Below are positions 48,653 to 60,400 of a stretch of DNA of 64,000 nt, one piece after another. Under the pieces are notes generated by a model, which worked only from the letters and a program-made list of their open reading frames with translations, made no database searches and was not told where the DNA came from. This DNA comes from Nymphaea colorata (lineage: Eukaryota; Streptophyta; Magnoliopsida; Nymphaeales; Nymphaeaceae): NCBI RefSeq assembly GCF_008831285.2, contig NC_045145.1, positions 19,670,040 to 19,734,039 on the forward strand, given 5' to 3'. How positions within the stretch are numbered: position 1 is the first letter of the stretch; the number at the start of each line of letters is the position of its first letter. The position numbers were made by a program, and so were the translations under genes.

Positions 48653-51600
48653 CAATGAAATTGTACAGCATTTGTTTGAATAATAGAAGACGTAGCCGCC
48701 TCAAATTTGAATAAGCCAAAAGGCTACTTGCAGCAATTGTTACGAAAATTCAGCACATCTGTGGGCTGCGAATTCATTGAGGAGTCCTTCTGGGCTGGTG
48801 CTGCCTTCGACAATCTGTAGCTTTGTTAGAAGTTAAATCTTTTGTTATGTTTGATCTTGTAACAGGATGAGGACATTTCCTGCATCTGGTAAATAAATAA
48901 CAGTAGACCAGGTCAAGCATTTATCCTTCCAGTATTAGAATGAGTAAAGCCTCAAAGTGGCAACTTAATAAATGGTTAAAGTAAAACACCTTCCCAAGTT
49001 GCAGAAAATCAAGTCAAAAGAGGCATGATATCATCTTCCAGCCCCGGTCTCAACTACCATTCAATTGTCAAAGCAAATTGTACTGCACATGTGGGAGTTG
49101 TGCGCATCTGATGGATTGAGATCACCACATCTGATAAAGATTTTTTTATTTTCAGAAGGAGATAAGGGTGACACCTGCACAGCACAGCAGTAACTTGTGC
49201 TAATAAGTTAAGTCACATGTCCCTATGGCTTAACCCCAAGGTTCAAGCCCATACAGAGTGAATAAAGCCACATGGATACAGACTGGCCCATGGACCTGGG
49301 TGATCATGTGTTGCCTAACTTGGGGAAGCCATTTCTATTCCATGCAGGGAGATGTTTAGCGGCTGGTTAATTGAAACAGCCTGAATTGCATGAAGTTAAT
49401 TAGATGCATGCGGCACCTAGGTCCTTAGTTATTTACCTTGGTGAAGGCTTAGCTCACCTGAAGCACCAGACACTCCCTGTACTAACGATAGATTGCATGA
49501 CATGTTTGGCTTTTGAGGACTAAGGCCACTAGATTGGAATATTTCCTTCTAAAACAATCTAACATCACCTACAAGTCAAACGTCTTTCTCTTCTCTCAAA
49601 AATGAGGGACCTTCCACCAATACATGTCACTCAGTGGTCCAATTGTTATCAAGTGAACCTCATTTAAGTCCTGAGGGCCAACAGCATGTGGAAGCATAAA
49701 GCATGTTGCTGCTCCTGGCTTTGGCACCTGATTCTTTCCACTTGAGAGGCTTTTACAACATTCATCTCTGTCAAATCTGATACTCCACGGCGAACAGTCC
49801 ACGTGCGAATAAAATAATGCATTTAACTCGTCAAATTCCACAAAAGCAGATGATGGTTTTCCAGTACATCAAAACTTTCTGTTCAGAAAATGTACGCGGT
49901 GGCTTGAACTCGCAGCCCAATTTGACTCTGACTGGAGGTTGGCATGAAAAATTGTTTTCAGTCACGCCAACGTACCTAAACACGAATCATGACGTGATCA
50001 GGATAAGTTCTGTGTACTTTGTATGCATTTAATCAAATCAACAACACGAAAGTGATCTGATCAGTTGATCTGGCCTTATCTGCCTCAGAAGCTACCCTTG
50101 GTTTTTCAGATAGAAGGAGGTGTGCAGTTTTATTGCATTATTGCAGACGCTTGTTGAGTAGGTCATGATTGGCCTAATAAAATGCAAATCAGCTCAGTCA
50201 GCACACCATTTTATCATTCATCAAAGCTTCCTTATTTCTCCATTTGGTGAAAGTCTAGGATCACCTCTCCAAATGGGGTTTTTCCTGAGCCAAGTAGTTA
50301 AGACAGACAGGTATGCCTCTTGATAAATCCATCAGCTTTAAAGTTGTAAGACTATCTGGGAGAAAACACAATGATTTTATTACATGAAATCCACTCGCAA
50401 TATTGTATTATCTAGCACATCATCTCAAGATGGAGGAAATCCACAAACGTCTGTTGGTCCCTTGAGACATCCTAAGGAACATCTAAACAAACTGTTAGAA
50501 CCCACAATCACCCACAGGAACACACCGATCTGATTATTCTACAGATGTTTTCTGTGGCAGGTTCAAAACTGCAAGCATAGAGAAATGAACTGCAATTTCA
50601 CATCATTCTTACATTTTCTGTATTCATGAGACCATACTTCACAAGGTACAATTTGGCCCCAGAAAATTAGCATTTTCTGTCTTGCGGAGTTGAAAAGCTT
50701 TTAGGTTTCATACCTTTGCACATAAGTAATGTCAGACAAGCATTAATCAGGAAGATGCAGGATGCAAAATCCCCCGCTAATTATGTTCCTGAAGCATGGA
50801 GCAGTTGGCAAATTGTTATTGGAAGGTATGATCATATTCAATTATGTTAACATTTCTTTAGTTTCATTCTTAGCAATAAGTTCTAAGGTGTAGAGCTAAA
50901 CATTGGAAGTCCTCAGGCTTTAGTTACATGGCTAGACATTCCCTACTTTACATTGTAAAGTTATTCAGTCTTTAGACCTAAATTATGACCTGCCATCCCT
51001 TTGGAAATGTGATTAAATAGAACTGACAATTGCCACCATCCATAAGAAGCAGAACAAAGAAAAGAGGGAAAAAAAAGAAAAAGAAATAGAGGGATCTGTT
51101 GAACCTTTTGCAAATATAGTCACCAAAGTACTGTATTTTTTGAATAATTCTGCCCTCGTGCAGTTCCAAAAAGAATATGAGCACATGTTGCCTGTGTATA
51201 ATTTGCAGTTGCTGCAAGGTCTACCAAATTACTAATTCGTATATCAACCACCATCGGATTAGAGGATATTGACATTTTTTATTTGTATTTCCTTGAACTT
51301 AATGCTAGTTGTTGGGACTCTCGCACACAAAGACAGCTGCTTAGGTGATACCCTATATCACGATGTGTGTAACCAGGTACGGATAACAAAAATGGTGTGT
51401 ACACTATACAAAGCGAATCCAAAGGCCAGCTTCAAAACACTCTCCTACTCAACTTGGCATCCGAACTGTCAGTTTTTAGGTAGCCTCTCCGAATAATGTC
51501 ATGACATGTTTGTGGCAATCACAAAGACTGCATGCATCCTCAAAGGATAGGTCTTACTATCTCTTCTTATGTTTAAAAGGTTTAAGCCTCTGGTGTCCAT

Positions 51601-53687
51601 TTTTTCCTGTCCTTCTAACTGGATGTTTTGATCTCAAAAAGCAGCAAGCAGGTTAGCAACCAGAAAATGCTGATTCCATAGAAGATGGAATCAAGCTGCT
51701 GAGACTACATTATTCCACTAATCCATTATAACAATTTGCACATTTGTTGCCTGATAAAAAGATTTGTGAATCAACACATTTACTGTTGGAATACGATGCC
51801 ACTGAACAATTGTTCCTTTATAACAATAGTTGCTCAGAAGTTACCTTCACCACTGGATTAACGTGTATACCAGTTGTGGTTATCGTTTCATATCATCAGT
51901 ATTCAAGGAAACCTAGGCACAAGACTGACATTGGTGAGTGATTTGGTTTCTTGATTGTTCCTTCAAAAATTCCCAAACTGCACATGCTGTGGTTGAAGCT
52001 TTAAAAACAAAAGTTCCATGGATTAATATTCAGAGCAAAAGGAATTATGGCAAGATATTTTAGCTTCTTGATTATGCTGGCACTTGGGCTCCTAGGAGAT
52101 GGATAATAGTATTGTCAATTTTGAATAAAGTATTTGAGCTTAGGAGCAAACAATTACATTGTCACAACCTACCATTGAGAGGACGAATAGTAGAAGACTC
52201 AAAACACCTCCAGCTTGGTTTTGACTTCTGATTATCCTTGAACACAGTGACACCTAAGTCTTGAACAGAATGGTATGATTAGCTTATGCACATTACTCAC
52301 TGCTTTAGATGTTGAACTTAACCCACAAAGTTGAGATAAATGATGCACATGTCTTCACTCTGGTTCTCTTATCGTTATTTGGTCCTGAAGAAAATAGAAA
52401 GTAACTGTGCCCAAACAAACTACACAAAAAAGTTTTTTCCTACAGAAAACATGCGTTTCTGTATAAACTTCTTTAGCAGAAATCACACGGAGGCGTTGCT
52501 TTTCCAAAAAGTCTAAATGGAGATATTCAAGAGATGGGACAAAGAGTATGAAATAATATCTACTTCCAACTTGAACCTCTATATTCACTTCAAGCAAGAA
52601 AATGTGAGGAAATAAATTAGAAATGGAGTTGCAATATCCTGCTGGAGGAACTTCCCGATCGACTCTTATACATGTTTGTGCATGGGTACGTTAGAGAGAG
52701 GGGGAGAGAAAGAGAAAGAGAGAGTGAGAGAGAGAGAGAGACTTCATCAGAATGTTGACTAGGCAAAGCTTCTTGGTTGTGTACATGACCAACAAATTAG
52801 AAGTAATATACAATACAGTAGTTTTAGTTCCAACCATTAGAGATAGGTTATTATCTTCCAGATTCAGAACGGTGGCACGAGAATCAAGGCCACAACAAAA
52901 TCGAAAATAGGTCACATGAGGACTAAACAGAAAAAGTCCTAGCAAGGGATGACAGGATGGATGCCGTTTCAGATCCATGAGAGGCATCTTTTGCTCTAAG
53001 TTCAGAGATGGATGGAGCTTCAAAAAATTGTCGTTCATACGAACTGTCGTTTGTCAATAAGTTCCAGTTGATGCATGCTTGGTTCCCTTTCTGGGTGGAT
53101 GAATGGGAAAAAGTTGGCAAAGATTTCTGTTTCATCTACTATCATTGGGTACAGTATTGATGCTTGTTTATCCTTTTAAGCAGCATAAATTGGGTCAGAG
53201 TCAAGTGGATTATGCCTGACATCAGTTCTTATTACTCATTTTCATTCATATCCAAGCAAGTTAGTAAGCTTGAATTTCAAGTAATGCTTACTGCTCTGTT
53301 ACATAATGCATTACTGTGGCCACAGTGGGGCCATCAACATTTTTTCTGCCTTTAGAAACTAAAAACGCATAAGGTTCTACCACAATTTTCCTTTTAGGCC
53401 AGAACCTGTGTTTGATATTATTTTGGTGAACTACTTAAGCACCTAAAAAGATCACTAATATAGCAGTATCATCATACTCTTAGAAGCTCAATTCATATTC
53501 TTCTGAAGTCTATTTGATAAATCTCAAACAAAATGTTGATACATTTACAGACTAATGACTCGAAAGAGTTCTTCCCTCTACCAAATCAATCGACAAAAGC
53601 GTACCATCAATCCAAAATCTTCGCTATAATTGAACTAGAAGCCCCACAAAAAACGACTGAAAATAGCTACAGATGCACCACCATCAG
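48653..53687. other. Five-kilobase gene-free stretch
   Basis: No supported gene between the patatin-like promoter and the 3' end of the carboxylesterase gene. Open frames are under 120 codons, show no family motifs and do not chain into exons. A GA-rich microsatellite lies at 52693-52741. No inverted-repeat element was recognised. Confidence 0.45.
52693..52741. repeat. (GA)n-rich microsatellite
   Basis: Imperfect GA/GAAA repeats, about 50 bases, in the spacer upstream of the patatin-like gene. Confidence 0.9.
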
Positions 53688-54677
53688 TCAGGATCGATTT
53701 ATGAAGGAAACGACGTGCCTCATGAGATCCTCAGCGTTCTCGCACTTACGATCAATGAGGTGGAAGACGTGGTTCTCTCCCTGGTGTTCCACAATCTCCA
53801 CGGAGCCGCTCCACCCGCTGCCCGTCAGCACCTCTTCGTACCAGCATCCTCTGTCTCTCAAGAAATCGTTGCCCGCCACCAACACTAGCACGCGCCTGCA
53901 CTCCAGCCGCGATATCTCCGGCCCACCGGTCGCCACCAGGTTGACCAGCGGATCATCAATCCCCGGCGTGGTGGGGCAGACCATCTCCCACACGCGGTCA
54001 TTGCCCGGATTCCGCCCGAAGAAGAACGGGTGGACCAGAACGATTCCCGACACCTTGATCGGCAAGTCTTCGGCGGAAATCGGCACGAACGCCGGGGCGC
54101 CACCGGCGGCCATGGCTAGATGGTGGGCGACGTTCGCACCGGCGCTGTCTCCAGCCAAGAATAAGCGGCCAAAGTCGCCGTGTTCCTTCAGCCATGGCTC
54201 AGCTCCGGCTCCTCCTTCGGCTTGGCGCACCACCCACTGGAGGGCCGCCCAGCAGTCGAGGTAGGCAGTGGGAACGGGGTGCTCCGGTGCGAGGCGGTAT
54301 TCAACGGAAACCGCGACGGCGCGAGACTCGGCAACGAGGGAGTTGAGGTAGGAGTGATAATAGGTGGAGAAGGCCGACTCGATGCAGAAGGCACCACCAT
54401 GGATGTAGAAGATGATGGGGAAGAGGCCCTTCTTTTCCTCGTTCTCCACTCCCTCCTTAACCTCCTCCTCGCAGAGGGGTGGGTGGTAGAGGCGGATGGA
54501 GACGCCGGATTCCGGCTTCAAGACAACGTCTTTAGAGGTAACGCCGGTTCCTGGGTCGAGACCTGGGGGAACGAAGTCGACTGCACGGAACCTCTCGACG
54601 CGGCCATCTCTGTAGACGCGCAGGAAGGGCGGGAAATCATGGACGATCTGCGAGGACGGATCCATCTTGCTTCCCAC
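53688..54677 (-). CDS. Plant carboxylesterase, CXE family (alpha/beta hydrolase, 2-hydroxyisoflavanone dehydratase/GID1-like clan)
   Basis: An intronless 329-residue alpha/beta hydrolase of the hormone-sensitive-lipase type. CXE enzymes cleave esters of small metabolites and xenobiotics; the substrate here is not known. The N-terminal block (MDPSSQIVHDFPPFLRVYRD) and the GVTSKDVVL strand are typical of CXE1/2/12/13-like members. The oxyanion motif HGGAF is at 93-97, in the allowed HGG[GA] form. The nucleophile Ser178 lies in GDSAG, Asp271 in AGNDFLRD and His303 in GENHVFH, so the catalytic triad is complete. It lacks the changes of the gibberellin receptor GID1, where the His is lost, so it should be an enzyme. 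Either ATG 54677 or 54665 could be the start; homologues often begin near the second. GC content is much higher than the flanks. No signal peptide is seen. Confidence 0.93.
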   Translation of the reverse strand: MGSKMDPSSQIVHDFPPFLRVYRDGRVERFRAVDFVPPGLDPGTGVTSKDVVLKPESGVSIRLYHPPLCEEEVKEGVENEEKKGLFPIIFYIHGGAFCIESAFSTYYHSYLNSLVAESRAVAVSVEYRLAPEHPVPTAYLDCWAALQWVVRQAEGGAGAEPWLKEHGDFGRLFLAGDSAGANVAHHLAMAAGGAPAFVPISAEDLPIKVSGIVLVHPFFFGRNPGNDRVWEMVCPTTPGIDDPLVNLVATGGPEISRLECRRVLVLVAGNDFLRDRGCWYEEVLTGSGWSGSVEIVEHQGENHVFHLIDRKCENAEDLMRHVVSFINRS

Positions 54678-55959
54678 CTTCTCCGGGGAGAGAGAGTGAG
54701 CCCGTCCACTCCAGTACTCTGGTTCGCTTCATGCATCCACAGAGTGCGTGTGACCACACTATTTCCCACATATTCAGAAAACCGTCATGTTTTGTTTAAT
54801 TTCTATATTTGGTTTTTCTTGTGACTGAACTTGAAGAGCAAAGCCGCAAAAGGCAAAAAAGTTCTTGGATCAAATCTTAAATGAGTTCTTCACTTTCATA
54901 AGCGAGACTTGTATTAGATTATTGTTTCCTTCTGATCGACCAACATCAGGAGAATTTACTATTCTATTACTTTAACCATGGTTAGCAACTTTTCACGGTC
55001 ATCTACTCAATCAAAATATGTTTTACGTCGCTAGAACCAATGCATTTCTTTCTTTATTTCTTTCCACGTTTAATTGATAAATGTAACTTCTAGCCTTAGG
55101 GTTTTATGTTGCGAGTAAACAGTCTCTCATCTTGGATGCAATTTTCCTGGATGTCTAAATACAAAAACACAAATTATACATAAATAAAACTTTACCGGTC
55201 CTCTTTCTAGTTAAGCAAAAACATAAATAAAATTTGTAAATTTTGACATAAATAAAGCTTCTATCCTTGCAAGCTCTTATTAAGTCGATGCTTATTGAAA
55301 ACTCAACTATGTCCAAAGATTTCAAAACAATAAGTATCCCACCAGATTTCATGAATTTTTTTGGCTCCACCGCTAGGTAAAACCAAGGCATGGTAACCAC
55401 ACTGAACTTGCGTCTGAGCAATGGTATGTAAATGCCAAGGTCTTAGGTTCCTAATATTTAACTTTTATGAAATTGATTTAAAAACAAATTTCAAAGAAAA
55501 AAATATTGGGTTAATGACCGCCGATGTTAACGATATGATCGACCAACATGTTGGATTATTTGGGCTTCCAATATGTGATGGAATCCATTTTCTACAACAC
55601 AAGTTTTAATAGTTGACCGTTGGATGAGTTGTTTTAACTATCTTTCAGTGGTGATGGTGAGAGTCGTTATTGATTTTCTTGTTTTATTTGTTATGTGAAA
55701 AAGAGTACTTTTCATTGCATTCAGAAGAACAATCAAATGACCCTCAAATAGTTTCCTTAAATCTCTTGAAGAAATGATATGATAATAAGAGCTCTGTGTT
55801 CTTACAAAACATGCTCCAAAAACACCAGGTTATTGTCCTTACTCAAATAAGTTTGTTGTACCCTTTGGCCCGTTTCTAAAAAAATCCTCGCTCTGACCCC
55901 TGATTACAAGACCCTTCGTGGGTGAGACATGTAGGTTTAGATGTGTGAACTTGTAGGTT

Positions 55960-56112
55960 ATGTTTGTTTCACTATGGATGTAAGATCCACTGTGATTTTC
56001 CATGGATCTAAGGTCGGACACTCTCATTAGACCTTAAATCCATGGTTTTTTAAACATATAGCATGGATTTAAAATCCATGCTAATGAGATCCTCAATTCG
56101 TCCCCAAACACA
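55960..56112. mobile_element. Short inverted-repeat element (MITE-like)
   Basis: The left end is ATGTTTGTTTCACTATGG and the right end on the minus strand is GTGTTTGGGGACGAATTG. Inside, TCCATGG and GGATTTAAAATCC words form internal inverted repeats. The ends resemble those of the element in the first intron of WAT1 gene B. No clear target duplication was seen. Confidence 0.45.
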
Positions 56113-56294
56113 TCATTTTGTGCAACCCATAATGAATCATTTTGATTGTAGATCTTTTCAAAATGGATGAATGATAGAAAGCCAAAAGGGAAAAATTATT
56201 GATTAACATTGTATAACTAAAACAACCATTTCCTTTTTCTCTTTGATTTTCTTTTGGTCATTACATTTCGTTAAGAATTTTCATTTTGTCGGCT

Positions 56295-56331
<37 letters not shown>

Positions 56332-56692
56332 CACTCTCACTCTCTCAAAAGCTTTGCAAGGAGGTGACTGTGCTAAACTATTGTGCCAAAAGCTTGTCAA
56401 AAGTCCTTCAATAGCCAGCAGCGTGCAGGAGTATGCGTAGCCCCAACATGTTGATGAAAATAAACTGTAAAAATGTTCATGAACTCGTCACCTATTTCAA
56501 CTGAAAACTGCAGATGGGTCAAATTGACACCAAGGCCATATTTACGTGCATCTAATGTAGGCCAGAAGTGATTTTAGATGTCGGGATCTTAGATCGCAGG
56601 ATAAAATCTAAGGGTTTCAATCTTGTCCATGAATCATAATAGAAACTTGGAAACCATGCCTTTTTAATCCATGGATATGCAGCCTCTTTGGT

Positions 56693-56847
56693 TAGATATT
56701 TATAATTTGATGATGGATAACAAAGATATTAAATAAATGGTACTAAATTAAATCTGCAATTTGAAAGACCTTATCAACCAGCAGATTTAGATCAGCAATA
56801 GTTTAGATCTGAGTCTTGAATATCAAGTCTATGGTAATCAAACACTC
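56693..56847. mobile_element. Short inverted-repeat element (MITE-like)
   Basis: The left end is CTCTTTGGTTAGATATTT and the right end on the minus strand is GAGTGTTTGATTACCATAG. The interior repeats AGATTTAGATC and TAGATCTGAG words. It probably belongs to the same loose group as 55960-56112. Limits are approximate. Confidence 0.38.
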
Positions 56848-57482
56848 CCTAAATCAACCATCTGATTGTTTTTTTTTGCCTGAACAGATCGTCTTCCATT
56901 TTTCAGGGAAAGCGAGAGTAAAATCGTAGTGCGGTAGTTTTCACTATTGCCAAATTCGAAGCTGCTAGCCAATAATGGCTACATCACTACATTCAAATAA
57001 CCAAGTTTGGCTCCTACAAAAGATGTGTTGGATGATTTTCACCCATGATAAGTTGAGAAAACTTCAGCGTTTCGCTTGTTTATCAACAAACACTAGAAAA
57101 CACTAATTCTAGAACAAGCAAATCGTGTGCTCTAGCATTCTGCATTTCCGCGTCTCGGGTTGAAACAAAAACTGACCATTCCAGTGCTCAAACAACAAAT
57201 CTAACATACTCGTTTGATCGCCTCAGGCAAAAACTTTAAGTTTGCTTTGTGATAGAAGATACTAGAAGGCTCCTCTATCTCTCTCTTTCTGTCTCTCTCT
57301 CCTCCCTTGGTGTTGGTGTGGAGAAAAGATTTTCTCCCTAGTGGGAGCTTACCATCCACAAAATTGACATTAAAAATGGACGCAAACTAAGCGACACTCG
57401 AACTATCTATTTCTCCGGGAACCAGTCGTCGAGTGGCGTATAAGGCTTGCCTCTTGCGCCTGGAAGTCGGGAGGGAGAAGCA

Positions 57483-60400
57483 ATGGAGAGGGTGGTGCTG
57501 CTGCGTTCCTTATCCTGCACTACAGCTTGCAGGAGGGCTTTCCCTTCGCGGCCAAAGCTGTTCGCTAGGCATTTATCTTCTCTAAACAAGCACGTCCAGA
57601 GGACCAATAGGAGCTTTTCCCTCAGAAACAGAGGCTGCCCACGATTTATCCTGGCCCCTCATGTTCTTCTTAGGAGGAGCTTCTCGTTGACACCTCAGGC
57701 CGTTGCGACACCGTCTTCTAAGCCTACACCTCAAGGTGTGCTTCTCTCTCCTGGACAAATTTGTTGTGGACCTTTTTGTTCTACTACGTGCATGTTATGT
57801 TTGGTTCCTTCCCAGATGCTTCCGAAGGTCAAGTCAAGAAAACCCTAGAGTTCTTTGGGCTTCGTTCTTTATAAGTGGTATTTTTCTCGTATGAGTGCTC
57901 AATTTGCGACTGTTGTGGTTTTGGTTGTCTTTCTTTCTTTGGGAATGCTTCTTTCTCTCTCTCTCGATGAAAGGCGTTAGTGGGTTTTGCTCGAACTGCT
58001 GCTATGTTTATTAATGTTTGGTTTTGGGGTTCGTCACTCTTTCTTCATTTTTCTCTTTGTTTCATTAAATATTCTGCTATTTTTCTGGTGCCCTTTTTCT
58101 TAGAAACAAGTCGAACGAGTGATGTTGCTGAGAAACTTGGGTTCGAGAGGGTTTCAGAAGAATGGGTTCCAGAATGCAAGGCGAATGCAGTTCTTTATAG
58201 GCACAAGAAAACAGGTGCGCAGGTTATGTCGGTATCGAATGACGATGAGAACAAGGTTTTTGGCATAGTCTTCCGTACTCCTCCGTGAGTGCCTCTCCCA
58301 ACCTTTTATTGGTTCTCTCTGTTGTTCTTTGCTCTAAAGGATGGATATTTATACGGCTGAAAAAGTGTGCTGTTTAGTCTTGTTAAGTAGTTGTCTAATT
58401 CACTTATATGAACATTGGGATTTTGTTGGCAGAAAACGTTATAGACGTATCAAACATCTGATTTACCTTCAGTCTCCTAAAAACTGAATATGCAACTTAA
58501 TGTCTTAATTTAAGGGTGATATTTACTTCTTAAAAGCAGCTATGAAATGGACTTTCAGATGATCTTGTGTTCCTCGTAATGCTCTTAGGACATGTTTACA
58601 AGTTATAACTTGATGCTTGCATCGGTTGCACTGGCTTATTCTGAAAATGGGATGGATTCTCTCTTTCGTTTTCGAAATGTCTGAACTCGTTTGAGTTTCA
58701 AGCCGTCACATGGGTGCGGTGTGCGGCTGCTGGTGCAGGTGTGGATGCGGCGAATTCTAAAATTTTGGTACGGGTGTGGTCAGCATATATATATATATAT
58801 ATGTATGTATATATATATATTTTGTTATATAGTTAATTAACTGTTAGTAGCCTTATTTATCTATATTTACATTTTAGTCATGATAAACTTTTTGTATAAG
58901 AGCTAGTTTAGTCAAGTGCACATTTTAAAATGGTTAGTTTTGATGCAATTCAGCTGGCTGCACCGGATGTTGCTGTGTGAGAAAAGCACCAACACCACCA
59001 TTGACACGCGTGTGAAAATGGGTCTGGCAGCCATTTAAGAGCATCCATATGACATATGTTTCTATACAAATGGGCTTCTTCAGAATCTTGTTTAGATTTT
59101 GAAATCTCTGCTAAAATTTATACTACTCCATGGGAAATGTTCAGTTTTTAAATTTCAGAAACGAGCCCATGGTCTGGACTCTGTTTATAGTCAGTACTTT
59201 AAACTTTAAAGATCTCTCTTGTCTGCTTACATGTATGATGCAATATTGTTACAAAAGTTCGTGCAACATTTGAGATTTGAGATACTAGAATAAGTGATCG
59301 TTCTTGCAATCTCTGTTGATTATGCTTGTAATATTGCTTCTTGAAAATCATAAAACATTTTCTGTTTGATCTTATGAAATGCAGAAAGGACTCAACTGGG
59401 ATACCTCACATACTAGAGCACAGTGTTTTGTGTGGATCAAGAAAGTATCCACTTAAAGAACCTTTTGTTGAGCTCTTAAAGGGTAGCCTGCACACATTTC
59501 TCAATGCATTTACATATCCAGATCGGACATGCTATCCAGTTGCATCTACGAACAATAAGGTGATGTACCTATTATGCAATATTCAGACCTTAATTGAATA
59601 ATGAATTCTCCTTGCTGAGGTTCTCTGCCCCTCTAGCTCATAGGTTCCTTCCTGATAGGCCATCCGGCATCTTATTCTATCTTCCAGTGATGTGAATCAT
59701 GACCAGCTTGGTCAGCTGATTTGAGTGTCGTACTTCTATTGCACGTATCGTGCAATACAGACGATACGGGGCAATTTTAAAAAAGGGGTGTCCGAACCCC
59801 TTTTTTTACGATAAGTTTTTTAAACGTTGCCCCTTCTTCATTTCTGACCCTATTCTAGAGTTGGAGGAGAGAGAGACTGTGCCACCTTGGGGGGAAATCA
59901 ATGACTTATGAATCTATGGTTATGAACTTATGATATATATGAGGTTATGTTATGTTCCTTATGGTGCTTTCTAGAATGATATTGTTATGAATTATAATGT
60001 TTAAGAGTCATGCAGGCTTTGAGCCCTTCTTTGAATGTCGGTGTTTAAAAAGACTAAAAACTAAAAATAAGAAACATAATTAGATTGTGCTGGAACTTTC
60101 ACCACCAACCTTCTCAATCCCTATAAACAGGGGTGCTGGCCTTTGTGTATAGCATCAAAAGAATGGTAAGTGTCTTGAGCAAGAGTTTAGTCACGTGCTC
60201 ACTTCTTTAGCTGGTGTGTGAGAGTTTCAAGTGTGTGTGCTCAAGTGCAAAGGCGTTGCTTGCTGAGGTGAGTTCTTGTCCCTCACCTTTGTCAGTTTCA
60301 TCTTGACAAATAATGCAAGTATATTATTTAAATGTACTTGGTGCATTTACGTCATTACTTGTTGAGATCATTTTGTGAATTTTAGTTTTACGATACGTTA

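Larger units (their letters stand above)
54678..57482. other. Divergent promoter region between carboxylesterase and PreP
   Basis: Shared upstream DNA of two divergently transcribed genes. It contains two short inverted-repeat elements (55960-56112 and 56693-56847), a CA/TA microsatellite at about 56296-56332 and a CT-rich run at about 57272-57303. No gene is supported. Confidence 0.45.

Noticed and set aside
52355-52597. Minus-strand frame with an LRR-like phrase (LEYLHLDFLEKQRLR)
   Set aside because: Only one such phrase, no repeat periodicity, no neighbouring NB-ARC or F-box sequence and no exon chain; likely chance.
45921-54677. Patatin-like lipase and carboxylesterase as a biosynthetic gene cluster
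   Set aside because: They are 5 kb apart on the same strand but belong to unrelated pathways, and no cytochrome P450, methyltransferase or terpene/polyketide gene is nearby. Chance neighbours.
59341-59601. Alternative PreP start inside exon 3
   Set aside because: The upstream exons keep frame, supply a targeting peptide and match the family's N-terminal domain, so the ATG-like codon here is not a start.
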